From Mycobacterium sp. 1465703.0 (GTDB taxonomy: Bacteria; Actinomycetota; Actinomycetes; Mycobacteriales; Mycobacteriaceae), in contig NZ_LZKU01000076.1 in the NCBI RefSeq assembly GCF_001672975.1, positions 1 to 64,000 of the forward strand: DNA of 64,000 bases, given 5' to 3'. The position numbers and the translations under genes were made by a program. Below the pieces are notes generated by a model. That model was given only the letters and a program-made list of their open reading frames with translations, was not told the origin of the DNA and made no database searches. Each line of letters begins with the position of its first letter. Within the stretch, counting starts at the first letter, position 1. This document shows, piece by piece, positions 34,345 to 44,316 of the stretch.

Positions 34345-34986
34345 CTAGTCCGGTGATGCCTGTCGTTCGTGGATCCGTAATGCCGTCAGCCGCGGATACA
34401 GGATTGCCGGACCGAGCCATCGAGCAACGAAGCGGCGCAGTGCGAGTCCATCGTGCGGCCGCTCTCCGGGATCGGTCAGCAGGGATTGCACTGTGCGCAG
34501 GGTCATTTCGGCCAGTTCACTGAGCGCGGCGGTGTCGAAGCCGTGCAGCTTCCAATCGACATCGAGGCGGTGGAAAACCGACAAGCAGAATGCGATCGCC
34601 GTGTCAGAGGTCAGCGAGGTGACGGGTTCGCCCTCATTTCGCCGGGTCAATAGGCTTTCCAGTTGCGGATCACCGGAGAGGTTCTCGACTCCGAACGAAA
34701 CGCATTCGACAACTGCAGTGACCGGGTCGTTGAGTCCGTTGGCGTGTTCTGCGACCTGATCGATGAACCCGTTGACCGCACGCATTGAGCTGGCGATGAG
34801 CAGCGCGTCAGCATTGGGAAAGTAGCGGTATACCGTCTGGCGAGTGACACCGAGCCTGCGGGCGACGTCGGCAAGGCGTATCCCCGGTCCATGCTCGGCG
34901 ACCTCCTCGTCTACCGCAGTCAGAATTCGCGAAATCGCCTCCTCGTCCGACGAGGGTGTCAAACCCGCCCAGCCACGACTACGCAT
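34345..34986 (-). CDS. TetR/AcrR-family transcriptional regulator
   Basis: 213 residues; HTH near residues 18-60 with LADVARRLGVTRQTVYRYFPNAD (recognition part VTRQTVYRYF), a textbook TetR signature. Its ATG lies 5 bases before the P450 stop (ATGCGTAG), so the regulator is translationally coupled to the P450 it follows. It is therefore expected to regulate the P450 promoter at 36233-36400, which carries several symmetric elements. Confidence 0.92.
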   Translation of the reverse strand: MRSRGWAGLTPSSDEEAISRILTAVDEEVAEHGPGIRLADVARRLGVTRQTVYRYFPNADALLIASSMRAVNGFIDQVAEHANGLNDPVTAVVECVSFGVENLSGDPQLESLLTRRNEGEPVTSLTSDTAIAFCLSVFHRLDVDWKLHGFDTAALSELAEMTLRTVQSLLTDPGERPHDGLALRRFVARWLGPAILYPRLTALRIHERQASPD

Positions 34987-36232
34987 CCGCCGTCACAAGC
35001 CTTTCGCTGGTGAATTCAATCGGAAGAGTTGTCGGGCCGGTCATTCCCAGCAGAGGTTTCCACGGGGCTGGACCGACGCGATGCGGGGCGGGGAGGCGGC
35101 GGGTGAGGACGGTGAGCGCATCCGCCAGTTCCCGGCGTGCGAGGTTTGCCCCCAGGCAGTAATGAGCGCCACCGCCGAACGTCAGAATTGGGGGAACGTC
35201 CTTGCGGGCAATGTCGAAGCGGTCAGCATCGCAATAGATCGCTGGATCTCGGTTGGCTGCAAAGGTGTTCGCGAATACAAAGGTCCCTGCCGGGAACATA
35301 TAGCCACCGAACTCGACATCTTCGGTGGCCGCTCGCGGGACGATGCAGGCCGCCGGCGAGTGGCGCATGCTCTCCTCGACCGCCTGCATCGCGAGTTGTG
35401 GTTGGTCGCGCAGCTTCGCCCATTGGTCTGGATGCTCGCAGAGCACCTGTACCGATGCCGCCAGTTGGTTTCGGGTGGTGTCCGTTCCCGCCATCAAGAA
35501 GCCGGCCACCAGCATGCGGAGTTCATCGAGATTCAGCCGATCGCCGTCACTTTCGGCGCGAATGAGTTCGGAGAGCAGATCATCGGTCAGGTTGTTTCGG
35601 CGGGCAGCGACCATGTCATCGACGTAGCCGTCGAGTTCACTCCATGCGCGCATGATCGCAGCTTCATCGAAATTGGCATCCGGTTGGAAGTTGAGGGCTT
35701 TGAAGATCTCCTCGGTCCAATCCGCGAACAGCTGCCAATCCTCGCGGGGCGCGCCGATTAGCGCGCACATGATCGGGGTCGGGTAGCGACGCGCGATGTC
35801 GGTCACGACGTCGCAGTTTCCGGCGTCGATCACGCGATCGATCAGCCCCTTCACCACCTCGTGGATCGTGTCGGTGAGGCGGGATGTCGCGCGGGGAGTG
35901 AACGCTTTGGAAACCAGTTTGCGTAACCGGACATGCGGCGCGCCGTCAAGGCCCAAGAGGCTATTCGCCATCTTGTCGTACAACGGACCCGACGTGATGC
36001 CCTGGGCCGCCAGAGTGATACCGGGCGGCAAGCGGAATCTGTTGTCGCGCAATATTTCACGAGCCAGCTCGTAGGACAGGATCTCCGGGCCGAGGGGCCC
36101 GATGGCGATGGGCGCGCGCGATTGGGCCTTTCGGACATCTTCGAGGACGTCATGCGGAGTGGCGGTGAGGCCGTAATCGAACGTGGGAAGATCAGCGTCG
36201 AAAACGTTGGGGGCGGTGTTGTGCGCGTTCAT
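34979..36232 (-). CDS. Cytochrome P450
   Basis: 417 residues from ATG 36232 (MNAHNTAP); an upstream in-frame ATG at 36301 would place the operator-like repeats inside the gene and is less likely. I-helix MAGTDTTRNQ, K-helix EESMRHSPA, heme loop FGGGAHYCLGANLARREL. First gene of a P450-tetR pair. It is the sixth P450 of the window and stands apart from the main island. Confidence 0.95.
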   Translation of the reverse strand: MNAHNTAPNVFDADLPTFDYGLTATPHDVLEDVRKAQSRAPIAIGPLGPEILSYELAREILRDNRFRLPPGITLAAQGITSGPLYDKMANSLLGLDGAPHVRLRKLVSKAFTPRATSRLTDTIHEVVKGLIDRVIDAGNCDVVTDIARRYPTPIMCALIGAPREDWQLFADWTEEIFKALNFQPDANFDEAAIMRAWSELDGYVDDMVAARRNNLTDDLLSELIRAESDGDRLNLDELRMLVAGFLMAGTDTTRNQLAASVQVLCEHPDQWAKLRDQPQLAMQAVEESMRHSPAACIVPRAATEDVEFGGYMFPAGTFVFANTFAANRDPAIYCDADRFDIARKDVPPILTFGGGAHYCLGANLARRELADALTVLTRRLPAPHRVGPAPWKPLLGMTGPTTLPIEFTSERLVTADA

Positions 36233-36269
36233 CGATGTCCCAACTTCAGCGGGTGCGCCCAGACAGGCG

Positions 36270-36392
36270 TACGGACATATATGTTCAGAGCGTATGACCA
36301 TCGGTCAACATCGTCAAGGATCGCCGGAATATAACGAGGTCAGAAGTGCGAACGGCAAGCAAGATCATACAAATGTTCAGCCAATGTCCGTA
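36270..36392. promoter_or_regulatory. Operator-rich promoter of the P450-tetR pair
   Basis: Three symmetric elements lie upstream of the P450: TACGGACAT (36270-36278) with its exact inverse ATGTCCGTA (36384-36392); a 14-bp near-palindrome GGACATATATGTTC (36273-36286, one mismatch); and a perfect TGACC-ATC-GGTCA palindrome (36295-36307). ATGTTCAG occurs twice in direct orientation (36281-36288 and 36373-36380). The arrangement suggests two regulator sites about 95 bases apart plus a third element, serving both the P450-tetR pair and the divergent oxidoreductase at 36570. The remainder of the 36233-36569 gap shows no coding frame. Confidence 0.6.
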
Positions 36393-36569
36393 TCGATGGT
36401 CCAGTGACACTGTGGACGCCAGGCTCGCTGCACACCGCGCACTTCGCCGGTTTTACTAAGAGACCTGATGCGGGTGACTTTTCGTTCGCGATGTCTTCGA
36501 ACGGGCCGCGGGCAGGAGACATTGGCCCACAACGAATCCGCGGCGGCGTGAAGAGTACCGTCATCTGAC

Positions 36570-37574
36570 GTGGAAGTCTCCTGCGCCTTCGCGACGTCGT
36601 CGAATACTCCCGAACATGTCGAGCTGGCCGAGGCGCTCGGCTACACACGGGCCTGGCTCTATGACTCGCCGGCGCTCTACCCCGACGTGTGGATGGTGCT
36701 GAGCCGGTGCGCCGAACGCACGACTCGCATCGGGCTCGGCCCGGGAGTGCTCGTCCCCAGCCTGCGACACCCAATGGTCAACGCCGCCGCGATCGCGGAG
36801 CTCGCACATCAAGCACCCAACCGCGTGGCCGCCGCGGTCGGCTCGGGGTTCACCGGGCGCTTCACGCTGGGTCAGCGGCCGATGCCGTGGCGGCGGGTGG
36901 CCGAGTACGTCCGCTGCCTCAAGGCGCTGCTGGCAGGGGAATCTGCCGAATGGGACGGCGCGACGATCCGGATGCTTCAGCTGCCCGGTTTCGGCGCTCA
37001 GCGGCCGCTCGATGTGCCCATCTTGATCGGCGCGGACGGCCCCAAGGGGTTGGCGGTTGCGGCCGAACTGGGCGACGGCGTCTTCTCCGCCGCCGTGCCG
37101 CAGCCGGATGCGGTGAGGGCGGCCGACTGGCGAGCGTTGCTGGCGTTCGGCACCGTCCTCGACGACGGTGAGGACCTGACGTCGCCGCGAGTGGTCGCCG
37201 CCGCCGGACCGGGCGCCGTGGTGCTCTACCACGCGATGTACGAACGGGGCGGCGCGGCGGCGGTGGACGCGCTGCCCGGCGGACCAGGCTGGCGCGAGGC
37301 GATTGAGGCTGTGCCCCAACATGAACGGCATCTCGCCATCCACGCCGGCCATCTCGTCGAGGCGAATCCCCGCGACGCGCCGCACGTCGCGGAGCTGATC
37401 CCGATGGCGAGCTCGATGGCTTTGACGACAACCCGGGCCGAAATGCCCAGCAAGATCGCCGCTTTAGGCGCGCTGGGCGTCACCGAAGTGGCGTACCAGC
37501 CGGCCGGTCCGGACATCGAGCGCGAACTACGTGCATTCGCCTCCGCTGCCGGCCTGCCCGGTGTCGGCAACTAG
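36570..37574 (+). CDS. LLM-class flavin/F420-dependent oxidoreductase
   Basis: 334 residues, GTG start. Luciferase-like (bacterial luciferase/F420) TIM-barrel pattern: AEALGYTRAWLYDSPALYPDVW, TTRIGLGPGVLVPSLRHPMVNA (conserved part GVLVPSLRHP), AVGSGFTGRF and VPILIGADGPKGLAVAAELGDG. The mycobacterial members mostly use F420 or FMN with small ketone or alkyl substrates. It is divergent from the P450-tetR pair across the operator-rich region. Substrate unknown. Confidence 0.88.
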   Translation: MEVSCAFATSSNTPEHVELAEALGYTRAWLYDSPALYPDVWMVLSRCAERTTRIGLGPGVLVPSLRHPMVNAAAIAELAHQAPNRVAAAVGSGFTGRFTLGQRPMPWRRVAEYVRCLKALLAGESAEWDGATIRMLQLPGFGAQRPLDVPILIGADGPKGLAVAAELGDGVFSAAVPQPDAVRAADWRALLAFGTVLDDGEDLTSPRVVAAAGPGAVVLYHAMYERGGAAAVDALPGGPGWREAIEAVPQHERHLAIHAGHLVEANPRDAPHVAELIPMASSMALTTTRAEMPSKIAALGALGVTEVAYQPAGPDIERELRAFASAAGLPGVGN

Positions 37575-37654
37575 TGCCCAGGCGTATTAAGTTGGGCGAC
37601 AAGAGGTCCTGACAAGCAGACGACGACTGCCGCAGAGCGTCGGCCAGGGAAGTA

Positions 37655-38737
37655 ATGTTGCAAACGATGGACGGTGTCGCAGAACTGGTGCCGGTGCTTC
37701 CGGCGCACCGCTTTGATGAGGCCGCCCTCGCACGCTATCTGCGTGAAGGATTGCCCGGCTTCGACGGTCAACTCTGGGTTCGCCAGTTTCAAGGAGGACA
37801 GAGCAACCCGACTTTCTACCTGCAAACCACCGGTGGCGAATACGTCCTTCGCAAGAAGCCACCGGGCAAGTTGCTGCCGCGGGCACACGATGTGGAGCGC
37901 GAACACCGCGTCATGTCGGCCTTGCGGGACACCGATGTGCCGGTCCCGCGCATGCGGCTGCTATGCAACGACGAATCGGTCATCGGCACAAGCTTTTTCA
38001 TCATGGATTACGTTCCCGGACGCATCTTCCATGACCCAGCGATGCCTGACAGCACCCCGGCGCATCGCGCGGCGATCTACGAGGACCTCGCGCGGGTGCT
38101 CGCAGCGCTGCATGGTGTGGACTGGCGTGCCGCAGGACTCGAGGGGTTCGGCCGGCCGGATGGTTATCTGCAGCGTCAGGTCGCGCTGTGGACACGGCAG
38201 TGGCAGGCCGCGCGCGTGGAGGACATGCCGGCGATGGACCTGCTGGCGCAGTGGCTGGCAGAACACCTCCCGCTGGGCGACGAGCCGGCGTGCATCGCGC
38301 ATGGCGACTACCGCTTGGGCAACGTCCTGCTTCATCCGACCGAGCCGCGGATTGTCGCGGTCTTGGACTGGGAGCTGGCAACCATCGGCCATCCGTTGGC
38401 CGACTTGGGCTATACCTGTCTGACTTACCATCTTCCGCCGGCCGTCAGCGGCACCATGGGTGTGGCGGGCGAGGACCTGACCGGCACCGGCATACCCGAT
38501 GAGCAGGCGTTCGTCGCGAGTTACTGTCGGCACGCCGACCGAGAGCCACCTCGTTCGCTCGACGCCTTCATCGTGTTCTCCATGTTCCGCCTCGCTTCTA
38601 TCACCGCCGGCGTGTGGCGGCGCGGGCTCGACGGCAATGCAGCCGACTCCCGGGCCAGCGCACCAGGGGTTCGGGACCGCTACCGCGGCCTGGCGCAGAT
38701 GGCGTGGGCTTTGGCGCAACAACTGGAGGGCCGGTGA
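37655..38737 (+). CDS. Phosphotransferase family protein (APH/ACAD10 N-terminal type)
   Basis: 360 residues with the protein-kinase-like aminoglycoside phosphotransferase fold: QFQGGQSNPTFYL as nucleotide loop, VLRKKPPGKLLP with the phosphate-anchoring Lys, the catalytic HGDYRLGN near residue 220 and DWELATIGHPLADLGY with the metal-binding Asp. This sequence type is found in mycobacteria and as the N-terminal domain of human ACAD10, often beside acyl-CoA dehydrogenases, and is thought to phosphorylate hydroxy-acyl substrates. Here no fadE gene is adjacent. Antibiotic resistance is unlikely. Confidence 0.88.
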   Translation: MLQTMDGVAELVPVLPAHRFDEAALARYLREGLPGFDGQLWVRQFQGGQSNPTFYLQTTGGEYVLRKKPPGKLLPRAHDVEREHRVMSALRDTDVPVPRMRLLCNDESVIGTSFFIMDYVPGRIFHDPAMPDSTPAHRAAIYEDLARVLAALHGVDWRAAGLEGFGRPDGYLQRQVALWTRQWQAARVEDMPAMDLLAQWLAEHLPLGDEPACIAHGDYRLGNVLLHPTEPRIVAVLDWELATIGHPLADLGYTCLTYHLPPAVSGTMGVAGEDLTGTGIPDEQAFVASYCRHADREPPRSLDAFIVFSMFRLASITAGVWRRGLDGNAADSRASAPGVRDRYRGLAQMAWALAQQLEGR

Positions 38738-38742
38738 GGCTG

Positions 38743-38787
38743 GCGGCCGGAGCTGCTCATGGTCGTGTCGAACCGGGCTCCGGCCGC
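38743..38787 (+). terminator. 11-bp hairpin after the phosphotransferase gene
   Basis: GCGGCCGGAGC (38743-38753) and GCTCCGGCCGC (38777-38787) are perfect reverse complements with a 23-nt loop, starting 6 bases after the stop codon. There is no T-run, so it would be a U-less terminator or a 3'-end protecting structure. The adjoining 38788-38919 stretch before the UvrA-like gene shows no other feature. Confidence 0.5.
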
Positions 38788-38919
38788 GCTCAGGCGGATG
38801 CGGCTTGGTGATGTCTCCGTCATCGCCACGGCGGAATTCCCGGCCCACCAGGCGTTGAAACGGTGTCGAGCCGGACAGCCGCTTGTGTGGCCCGCAACAG
38901 GGGTACTCGGCTGAGCAAG

Positions 38920-41466
38920 ATGACGCAAATGTCCTATCGAAGCTCGGACGAAATCGACCCGTGCGTGCGTGTTTACGGGGCGCGGGTCCACAATCTGCGG
39001 GGTGTCGACGTCGTGGCACCGCGTGACGCGCTGGTCGCGTTCACCGGAATCTCCGGATCCGGCAAATCGTCGCTGGCCTTCGGGACCATCTATGCCGAGG
39101 CGCAGCGCCGCTACTTCGAATCGGTCGCTCCATACGCCCGTCGCCTGCTATTGCCCACCGCCGCACCAAAGGTAGATGACGTCACCGGGCTACCGCCGGC
39201 CGTCGCACTGCAGCAGCGCCGGGGTTCGGCGACGTCGCGCTCGACGGTCGGCACCGTCACCACGCTGTCGAACCTGCTGAGGATGCTGTTCTCCCGCGCC
39301 GGCACCTACCCGCGTGGGGCCACGGAACGGCTGGACTCCGATGCGTTCTCGCCGAACACCGCGGTGGGAGCGTGTCCCGAATGTCACGGACTGGGACGAA
39401 TCCACCGGGTGACCGAGGAGACACTGGTACCAGACCCTTCGCTGACCATCCGTGAAGGCGCGGTTGCCGCATGGCCGGGCGCCTGGCAGGGCCAAAACCT
39501 CCGCGACATCCTCGTCACGTTGGGGTATGACATCGACAAGCCATGGCGCAAACTCCCTAAACAGCAACGCAATTGGATCCTGTTCACCGACGAACAACCA
39601 ACAGTCGAAATCGATCCGGGCCAGCATCCCGTGCAGGCCGATTACTATTACAACGGCACGTTCTCCAGCGCCGAACGTCATGTCCGCCACACGTTGGCCA
39701 ACTCCCATAGCGCGATGATGCGCCGCCGCGTACTGCAATTCGTCGACACCGTCGAGTGCCCGGTGTGCGACGGTTCCGGGTTACGACCGGAGGCGCTGAA
39801 GGTGACATTCGCCGGGCGCACCATCGCCGACTACACGGCGATGCCGTTGGCCGACCTCGCTGACGCCTTGCGGCCGACGGCTTCTCGGACCGATGCCGCT
39901 GCCGCGTACGAGTCCACGACATCCGGTGAGCTGACGGAAGTGGCGACCATGATCGCCGCCGACCTCGTCGCGCGCCTGCAGGTACTCATAGATCTCGGCC
40001 TCGGCTATCTCACGCTGAGTCGCCGCACTCCGACCGTTTCACCCGGCGAACTGCAGCGGTTGCGGCTGGCCACTCAACTGCGCGCCGGCTTGTTCGGCGT
40101 GCTCTATGTGTTGGACGAGCCGTCGGCCGGACTGCACCCCGCCGACGCCGAACCGCTACTCGAGGTGCTCGATCGGCTTCGGCGCGCGGGCAATTCGTTA
40201 TTCGTGGTCGAGCACGACATGGACGTTGTACGCCGTGCCGACTGGATCGTCGACGTGGGGCCTGGGGCCGGAGAGCTTGGCGGGGGCGTGCTCTACAGCG
40301 GGCCGGTGCCGGGTCTCGCCGACGTCGAAGGGTCGGTCACCCGTCGGTACCTTTTCGACGGGGCCGGGCCACCGCCTCGTCAACCGCGCACGCAGTCCGG
40401 GTGGCTGCGGCTGCGCGGGATCTGCTTCCACAATCTGAGAGACCTCGACGTCGACCTGCCCCTCGGTGTGTACGCCGCGGTCACCGGAGTGTCCGGTTCG
40501 GGCAAGTCGACGCTCGTCGTCAAGGTCCTCGGCGATGTCGTGCACCGCCATCTCGGCACCGGACGAGCAGCCGATCCGGCCGAATCAGATGACGACGAAA
40601 CCGACAGTGGGATCGACGATCTCGATCACGACGCGAGTGCCGGTGTGACGGCAGAGGGGGCCGAGGCGATCAACCGGCTGGTATCCGTCGACCAGCGCCC
40701 GATCGGACGCACGCCGCGCTCGACGCTGGCGACCTACACCGGCTTGTTCGACGCCGTGCGTCGTGAATTCGCCGCGACCCCGAAGGCGCGTCGCCGCGGT
40801 TGGACGGCGGGCAGGTTCTCGTTCAACGTGGCCGAAGGTCGCTGCCCCACCTGTCAGGGGGAGGGGTTCGTGTCGGTCGAATTATTGTTCCTGCCAGGCA
40901 CATACGCCACATGCCCCGCGTGCAATGGAGCGCGTTACTCCGACGAGACGCTCGAGGTGCGCTATCGCGACCGGACGATCGCCGACGTGCTCGCGATGAC
41001 CGTCGATGAGGCCTCGGAGTTTTTAGCCGACGTCACCAGCGCAGCGCGGAGCCTGACCACGCTTCAAGAGGTCGGACTGGGGTATCTCCGCCTGGGACAG
41101 CCCGCTACGGAGCTGTCGGGTGGCGAGGCGCAGCGGATCAAGCTCGCCGCCGAACTGCAGAGACCGCGACGAGGGCACACCCTCTACGTCCTCGACGAGC
41201 CGACCACCGGGCTTCACCCCGCCGACGTGGATTTGCTCGACCGTCAGCTGCACCGCCTGGTCGACGCGGGCAATACCGTCGTGGTGGCCGAACACGAGAT
41301 GCGGATGGTCGCGGGTGCGGACTGGGTGATCGACCTGGGACCGGGAGCCGGCAGCGACGGCGGTCGGGTCGTTGCGGCGGGCCCGCCGAGGAAGGTGGCG
41401 CGGGCGAAACACAGTCGCACGGCGCCGTATCTGACGAAGCGGTTGGCGCCTTCTGCTACGCCATGA
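38920..41466 (+). CDS. UvrA-like ATPase lacking the UvrB-binding domain (UvrA2 type)
   Basis: 848 residues from ATG 38920 (other starts: 38863, 38929). Two ABC ATPase modules: Walker [11 protein letters not shown] near residue 42 and [10 protein letters not shown] near residue 523, and Walker B/D-loop [12 protein letters not shown] and [12 protein letters not shown]. Zinc-finger cysteines are seen in [16 protein letters not shown] and CPTCQGEG...CPACNGARY. Between the first Walker A and the first CxxC pair there are only about 100 residues, so the UvrB-binding insertion of true UvrA (about 950 residues) is absent. The first ABC signature is degenerate (VSPGELQR instead of LSGGEAQR); the second is intact. 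This is the UvrA2/DrrC-like class implicated in drug resistance or DNA-adduct tolerance. Confidence 0.9.
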   Translation: MTQMSYRSSDEIDPCVRVYGARVHNLRGVDVVAPRDALVAFTGISGSGKSSLAFGTIYAEAQRRYFESVAPYARRLLLPTAAPKVDDVTGLPPAVALQQRRGSATSRSTVGTVTTLSNLLRMLFSRAGTYPRGATERLDSDAFSPNTAVGACPECHGLGRIHRVTEETLVPDPSLTIREGAVAAWPGAWQGQNLRDILVTLGYDIDKPWRKLPKQQRNWILFTDEQPTVEIDPGQHPVQADYYYNGTFSSAERHVRHTLANSHSAMMRRRVLQFVDTVECPVCDGSGLRPEALKVTFAGRTIADYTAMPLADLADALRPTASRTDAAAAYESTTSGELTEVATMIAADLVARLQVLIDLGLGYLTLSRRTPTVSPGELQRLRLATQLRAGLFGVLYVLDEPSAGLHPADAEPLLEVLDRLRRAGNSLFVVEHDMDVVRRADWIVDVGPGAGELGGGVLYSGPVPGLADVEGSVTRRYLFDGAGPPPRQPRTQSGWLRLRGICFHNLRDLDVDLPLGVYAAVTGVSGSGKSTLVVKVLGDVVHRHLGTGRAADPAESDDDETDSGIDDLDHDASAGVTAEGAEAINRLVSVDQRPIGRTPRSTLATYTGLFDAVRREFAATPKARRRGWTAGRFSFNVAEGRCPTCQGEGFVSVELLFLPGTYATCPACNGARYSDETLEVRYRDRTIADVLAMTVDEASEFLADVTSAARSLTTLQEVGLGYLRLGQPATELSGGEAQRIKLAAELQRPRRGHTLYVLDEPTTGLHPADVDLLDRQLHRLVDAGNTVVVAEHEMRMVAGADWVIDLGPGAGSDGGRVVAAGPPRKVARAKHSRTAPYLTKRLAPSATP

Positions 41467-41539
41467 GGAGTTTTTTGCGGCCTCAGCGCCGAGGACATCC
41501 CACTTCAAAGCGTATTTTTTCGCTCCGGACGGTTCGCTC

Positions 41540-44230
41540 ATGTGGCATTCTGCTGGGGTGTCCACTGAGCCGGGGGCTGCTCCCTCGGGGGTAGTGACGT
41601 TCTTGTTCACCGACGTTGAGGGTTCGACCCGTCGGTGGGAGACCGACGCCGAGCAAATGCGGGCGGCGCTGGCCGCGCACGACAAGGTGGTGCGCTCCGC
41701 GATTGAGACGCACGGCGGTTTCATGTTCAAGCACACCGGTGACGGGGTGTGTGCCGCATTCAGCTCGCCGCGCTCTGCGGTAGCCGCGGCGGTGGCCGCG
41801 CAGCGGGCGCTGGAGTTGCCGGTGCGGATGGGCATCGCCACCGGCGAAGCCGAGCTGCGCGACAAGGATTACTTCGGTGCGGTGCTCAACCGTGCGGCGC
41901 GAGTGATGGCGGCCGGCCATGGCGGTCAAATCCTTTTGGCCGAGTCGACGGCAGGCCTGCTCAGCGGGGTAGATCTCGTCGATCTGGGGCAGCGACGGTT
42001 GCGGGACGTACCAACGCCGGTTGGTCTGTTTCAGGTTCGAGCAGCTGGGCTCCAGGATGAGTTTCCGCCGCTGCGGGTGCTGCAGACCAGCCCGGGAAAC
42101 CTGCGGCGTGCTGCGACCAGTTTCATCGGGCGCGCGTCCGAACTCGACGAGGTACAAGCCGCGGTCAAGGCGCATCGGCTGGTGACGTTGACCGGTGTCG
42201 GCGGGGTGGGCAAGACCCGGCTGGCGGTAGAGGCCGCATCTCGGCTTGCTGACGAATTCTCCGACGGTGTTTGGCTTTTCGAGTTGGCCGCGGTCACCGA
42301 TCCGGCTTCGGTGCCCGACGCGGTGGCGTCGGTGCTCGGCATCGCGCAACGACCCGAGATGAGTGTGAGCGACTCGGTGGCCGCCGCGTTGGAGGGCAGG
42401 CTGCGGCTGTTGATATTCGACAACTGCGAGCACGTGCGTGACGTCGCAGCTGATCTCATCGAGGCGATCCTCGCACGGTCCGCGACGGTGACGATTATTG
42501 CCACCAGCCGCGAAGGGTTGGGCGTCGCCGACGAGCAGTTGTGGCTGGTGCCATCGCTGGGACTTGGCGCGGGAATCGACTCTGCCGCGGTGGATTTGTT
42601 CGTCGAGCGCGCTCGTAGCGTCGCTTCGGGGTTCTCGATGGCCACCGCCGCTGAGGTGGAGGCGGTCATCGAGATTTGCCGCCGTCTCGATGGGATCCCG
42701 TTGGCCATCGAGCTGGCCGCTTCGCGTCTGCTCTCGATGACGGTCGCCGAGCTGCGGGACCGGCTCGATGACAGATTCCGGCTGCTGGTGGGATCGCGAC
42801 GCGCACTCGAACGTCACCAAACCCTGCGCCACGCTGTGGCATGGTCTTACGACCACCTCGATGATGCCGAAAAGTCTTTATTGGCGGCGTGTTCGGTGTT
42901 CGCCGGGGGCTTCGATCTTCCCGCCGCGTGCGCGGTGGCCGATTGTGGTGACGAACTCGGCACGCTGGACCTGCTGGATGCGCTGGTGCGCAAGTCGCTT
43001 CTAATCGCAGACCGGACGTCGGACCGCACGCGATTTTCGATGCTGGAGACGATCCGCCAGTTCGCCGAGGACCAACTCGTCGTTTCCGGTATGGCAGCCG
43101 ATGTTCGGACCGCGCATGCACGCTACTTCGCCGGCCGGGAAGCCGACATCATGGCGCTGTGGGACAGCCCCCGACAGCGCGAGGCCTACGCCTGGTTCGC
43201 CGTCGAGCTGGCAAACCTGCGCGCGGCTTTTCGGTGGGCAGCCGACAACAGCGACCTAAACACCGCCGCCGCCATCGCCGTCTACGCGACGTTCTTGGGT
43301 TTCCATGTGGAACAGTACGAATCCGTCGCCTGGGCCGAGGAGCTCATCGGACTTGCACGCAAGACCGACCATCCGCGCCTTGCCCAGCTTTATGTGGTAT
43401 CCGCGCAGTGCCACGCGGCCGGGCGGGTTGACGACGCCGTCGGCTACCTCGATGCCAGCTACCGGATAACGCAGCGCGGAGGATTCGACGAGGTTCCGTA
43501 CGAGCTACAAACTGCGACCGGCATTGTGTACAGCCATGCCGGCCAGTCCTACCGGTGGGCCGACCTGTGCCGCGGCGCGATCGCGGCCGAGTTGGGCCCT
43601 CTTCCGATCACCCGCGCATGTCTGGTCATGGCGCTGTATTTCATGGGTGAAGGTGACGAGGCGAGGGTGGCCTCGGAAGGGCTGCTCGACGTGGCCGAAG
43701 CCTCGCACAATCCCGTGCAAGCCTGCTTCGCGCTCTTGGCGCATGGCCTCGCCTACCACGACGCGGATACCGTCGCCGCGTATGACGCCCTACGGCGAGC
43801 CTTGACGATCGCCGGGGAGAGCGGCAACCGGCAGCTGGAATCAGCGGCGGCGGTAACGATGTGGATCGTTGCGACTACCGAAACCAACCCCAACCAATTC
43901 TTCGAATACCTAACGGTGGCGATCCGCCACTACGAGGACTCCGGCAGTGTGGCCAACCTGCGAAACCCGTTGGCAGTCCTCACCTGTCAATTGAACCGCC
44001 TTGGGCACCACGAACAGGCCGCGACCATGAGTGGGTTCGCCGCATCCGCCTTCACGCTTGCCAGCTATCCCAAACTCAACACGGCAATCGCCCACCTACG
44101 CGACGTCCTCGGCGAGGAAACCTACCAATCACTCGCTCGCCAGGGCGAAGCAATGACCATCGCTGCGGCGGCGGCCTACGCATTCGATCAAATCGAAAGG
44201 GCCCGCGCGGAACTCGAACACTCTGGCTGA
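41540..44230 (+). CDS. Class III adenylate/guanylate cyclase fused to STAND ATPase and TPR-like region
   Basis: 896 residues (ATG 41540; GTG 41558 possible). Cyclase domain residues 17-160: metal-binding Asp in FTDVEGST, Lys and second Asp in FKHTGDGV, and the D...NRAAR pair in DYFGAVLNRAARV, so all catalytic residues look present. A NB-ARC/STAND ATPase follows with GVGGVGKT near residue 219 and LLIFDNCEHV as Walker B, then winged-helix-like and TPR-like helices to the end. The Rv1358/Rv2488c type usually ends in a LuxR HTH; none is seen here. It is likely a multidomain sensor that couples ATPase oligomerisation to cNMP production. Confidence 0.9.
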   Translation: MWHSAGVSTEPGAAPSGVVTFLFTDVEGSTRRWETDAEQMRAALAAHDKVVRSAIETHGGFMFKHTGDGVCAAFSSPRSAVAAAVAAQRALELPVRMGIATGEAELRDKDYFGAVLNRAARVMAAGHGGQILLAESTAGLLSGVDLVDLGQRRLRDVPTPVGLFQVRAAGLQDEFPPLRVLQTSPGNLRRAATSFIGRASELDEVQAAVKAHRLVTLTGVGGVGKTRLAVEAASRLADEFSDGVWLFELAAVTDPASVPDAVASVLGIAQRPEMSVSDSVAAALEGRLRLLIFDNCEHVRDVAADLIEAILARSATVTIIATSREGLGVADEQLWLVPSLGLGAGIDSAAVDLFVERARSVASGFSMATAAEVEAVIEICRRLDGIPLAIELAASRLLSMTVAELRDRLDDRFRLLVGSRRALERHQTLRHAVAWSYDHLDDAEKSLLAACSVFAGGFDLPAACAVADCGDELGTLDLLDALVRKSLLIADRTSDRTRFSMLETIRQFAEDQLVVSGMAADVRTAHARYFAGREADIMALWDSPRQREAYAWFAVELANLRAAFRWAADNSDLNTAAAIAVYATFLGFHVEQYESVAWAEELIGLARKTDHPRLAQLYVVSAQCHAAGRVDDAVGYLDASYRITQRGGFDEVPYELQTATGIVYSHAGQSYRWADLCRGAIAAELGPLPITRACLVMALYFMGEGDEARVASEGLLDVAEASHNPVQACFALLAHGLAYHDADTVAAYDALRRALTIAGESGNRQLESAAAVTMWIVATTETNPNQFFEYLTVAIRHYEDSGSVANLRNPLAVLTCQLNRLGHHEQAATMSGFAASAFTLASYPKLNTAIAHLRDVLGEETYQSLARQGEAMTIAAAAAYAFDQIERARAELEHSG

Positions 44231-44316
44231 GTTGCGCGAGTCGCGTGTCCAGTGGGTTCGAGCCCCGACGTCCGACGTCAGAGGCTGGATGTTGGAGGGC
44301 GCGCTATCGTTTGCGA

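Noticed and set aside
37655-38737. Aminoglycoside resistance phosphotransferase
   Set aside because: The kinase fold is present, but the sequence type is that of ACAD10-like phosphotransferases common in mycobacterial lipid metabolism.
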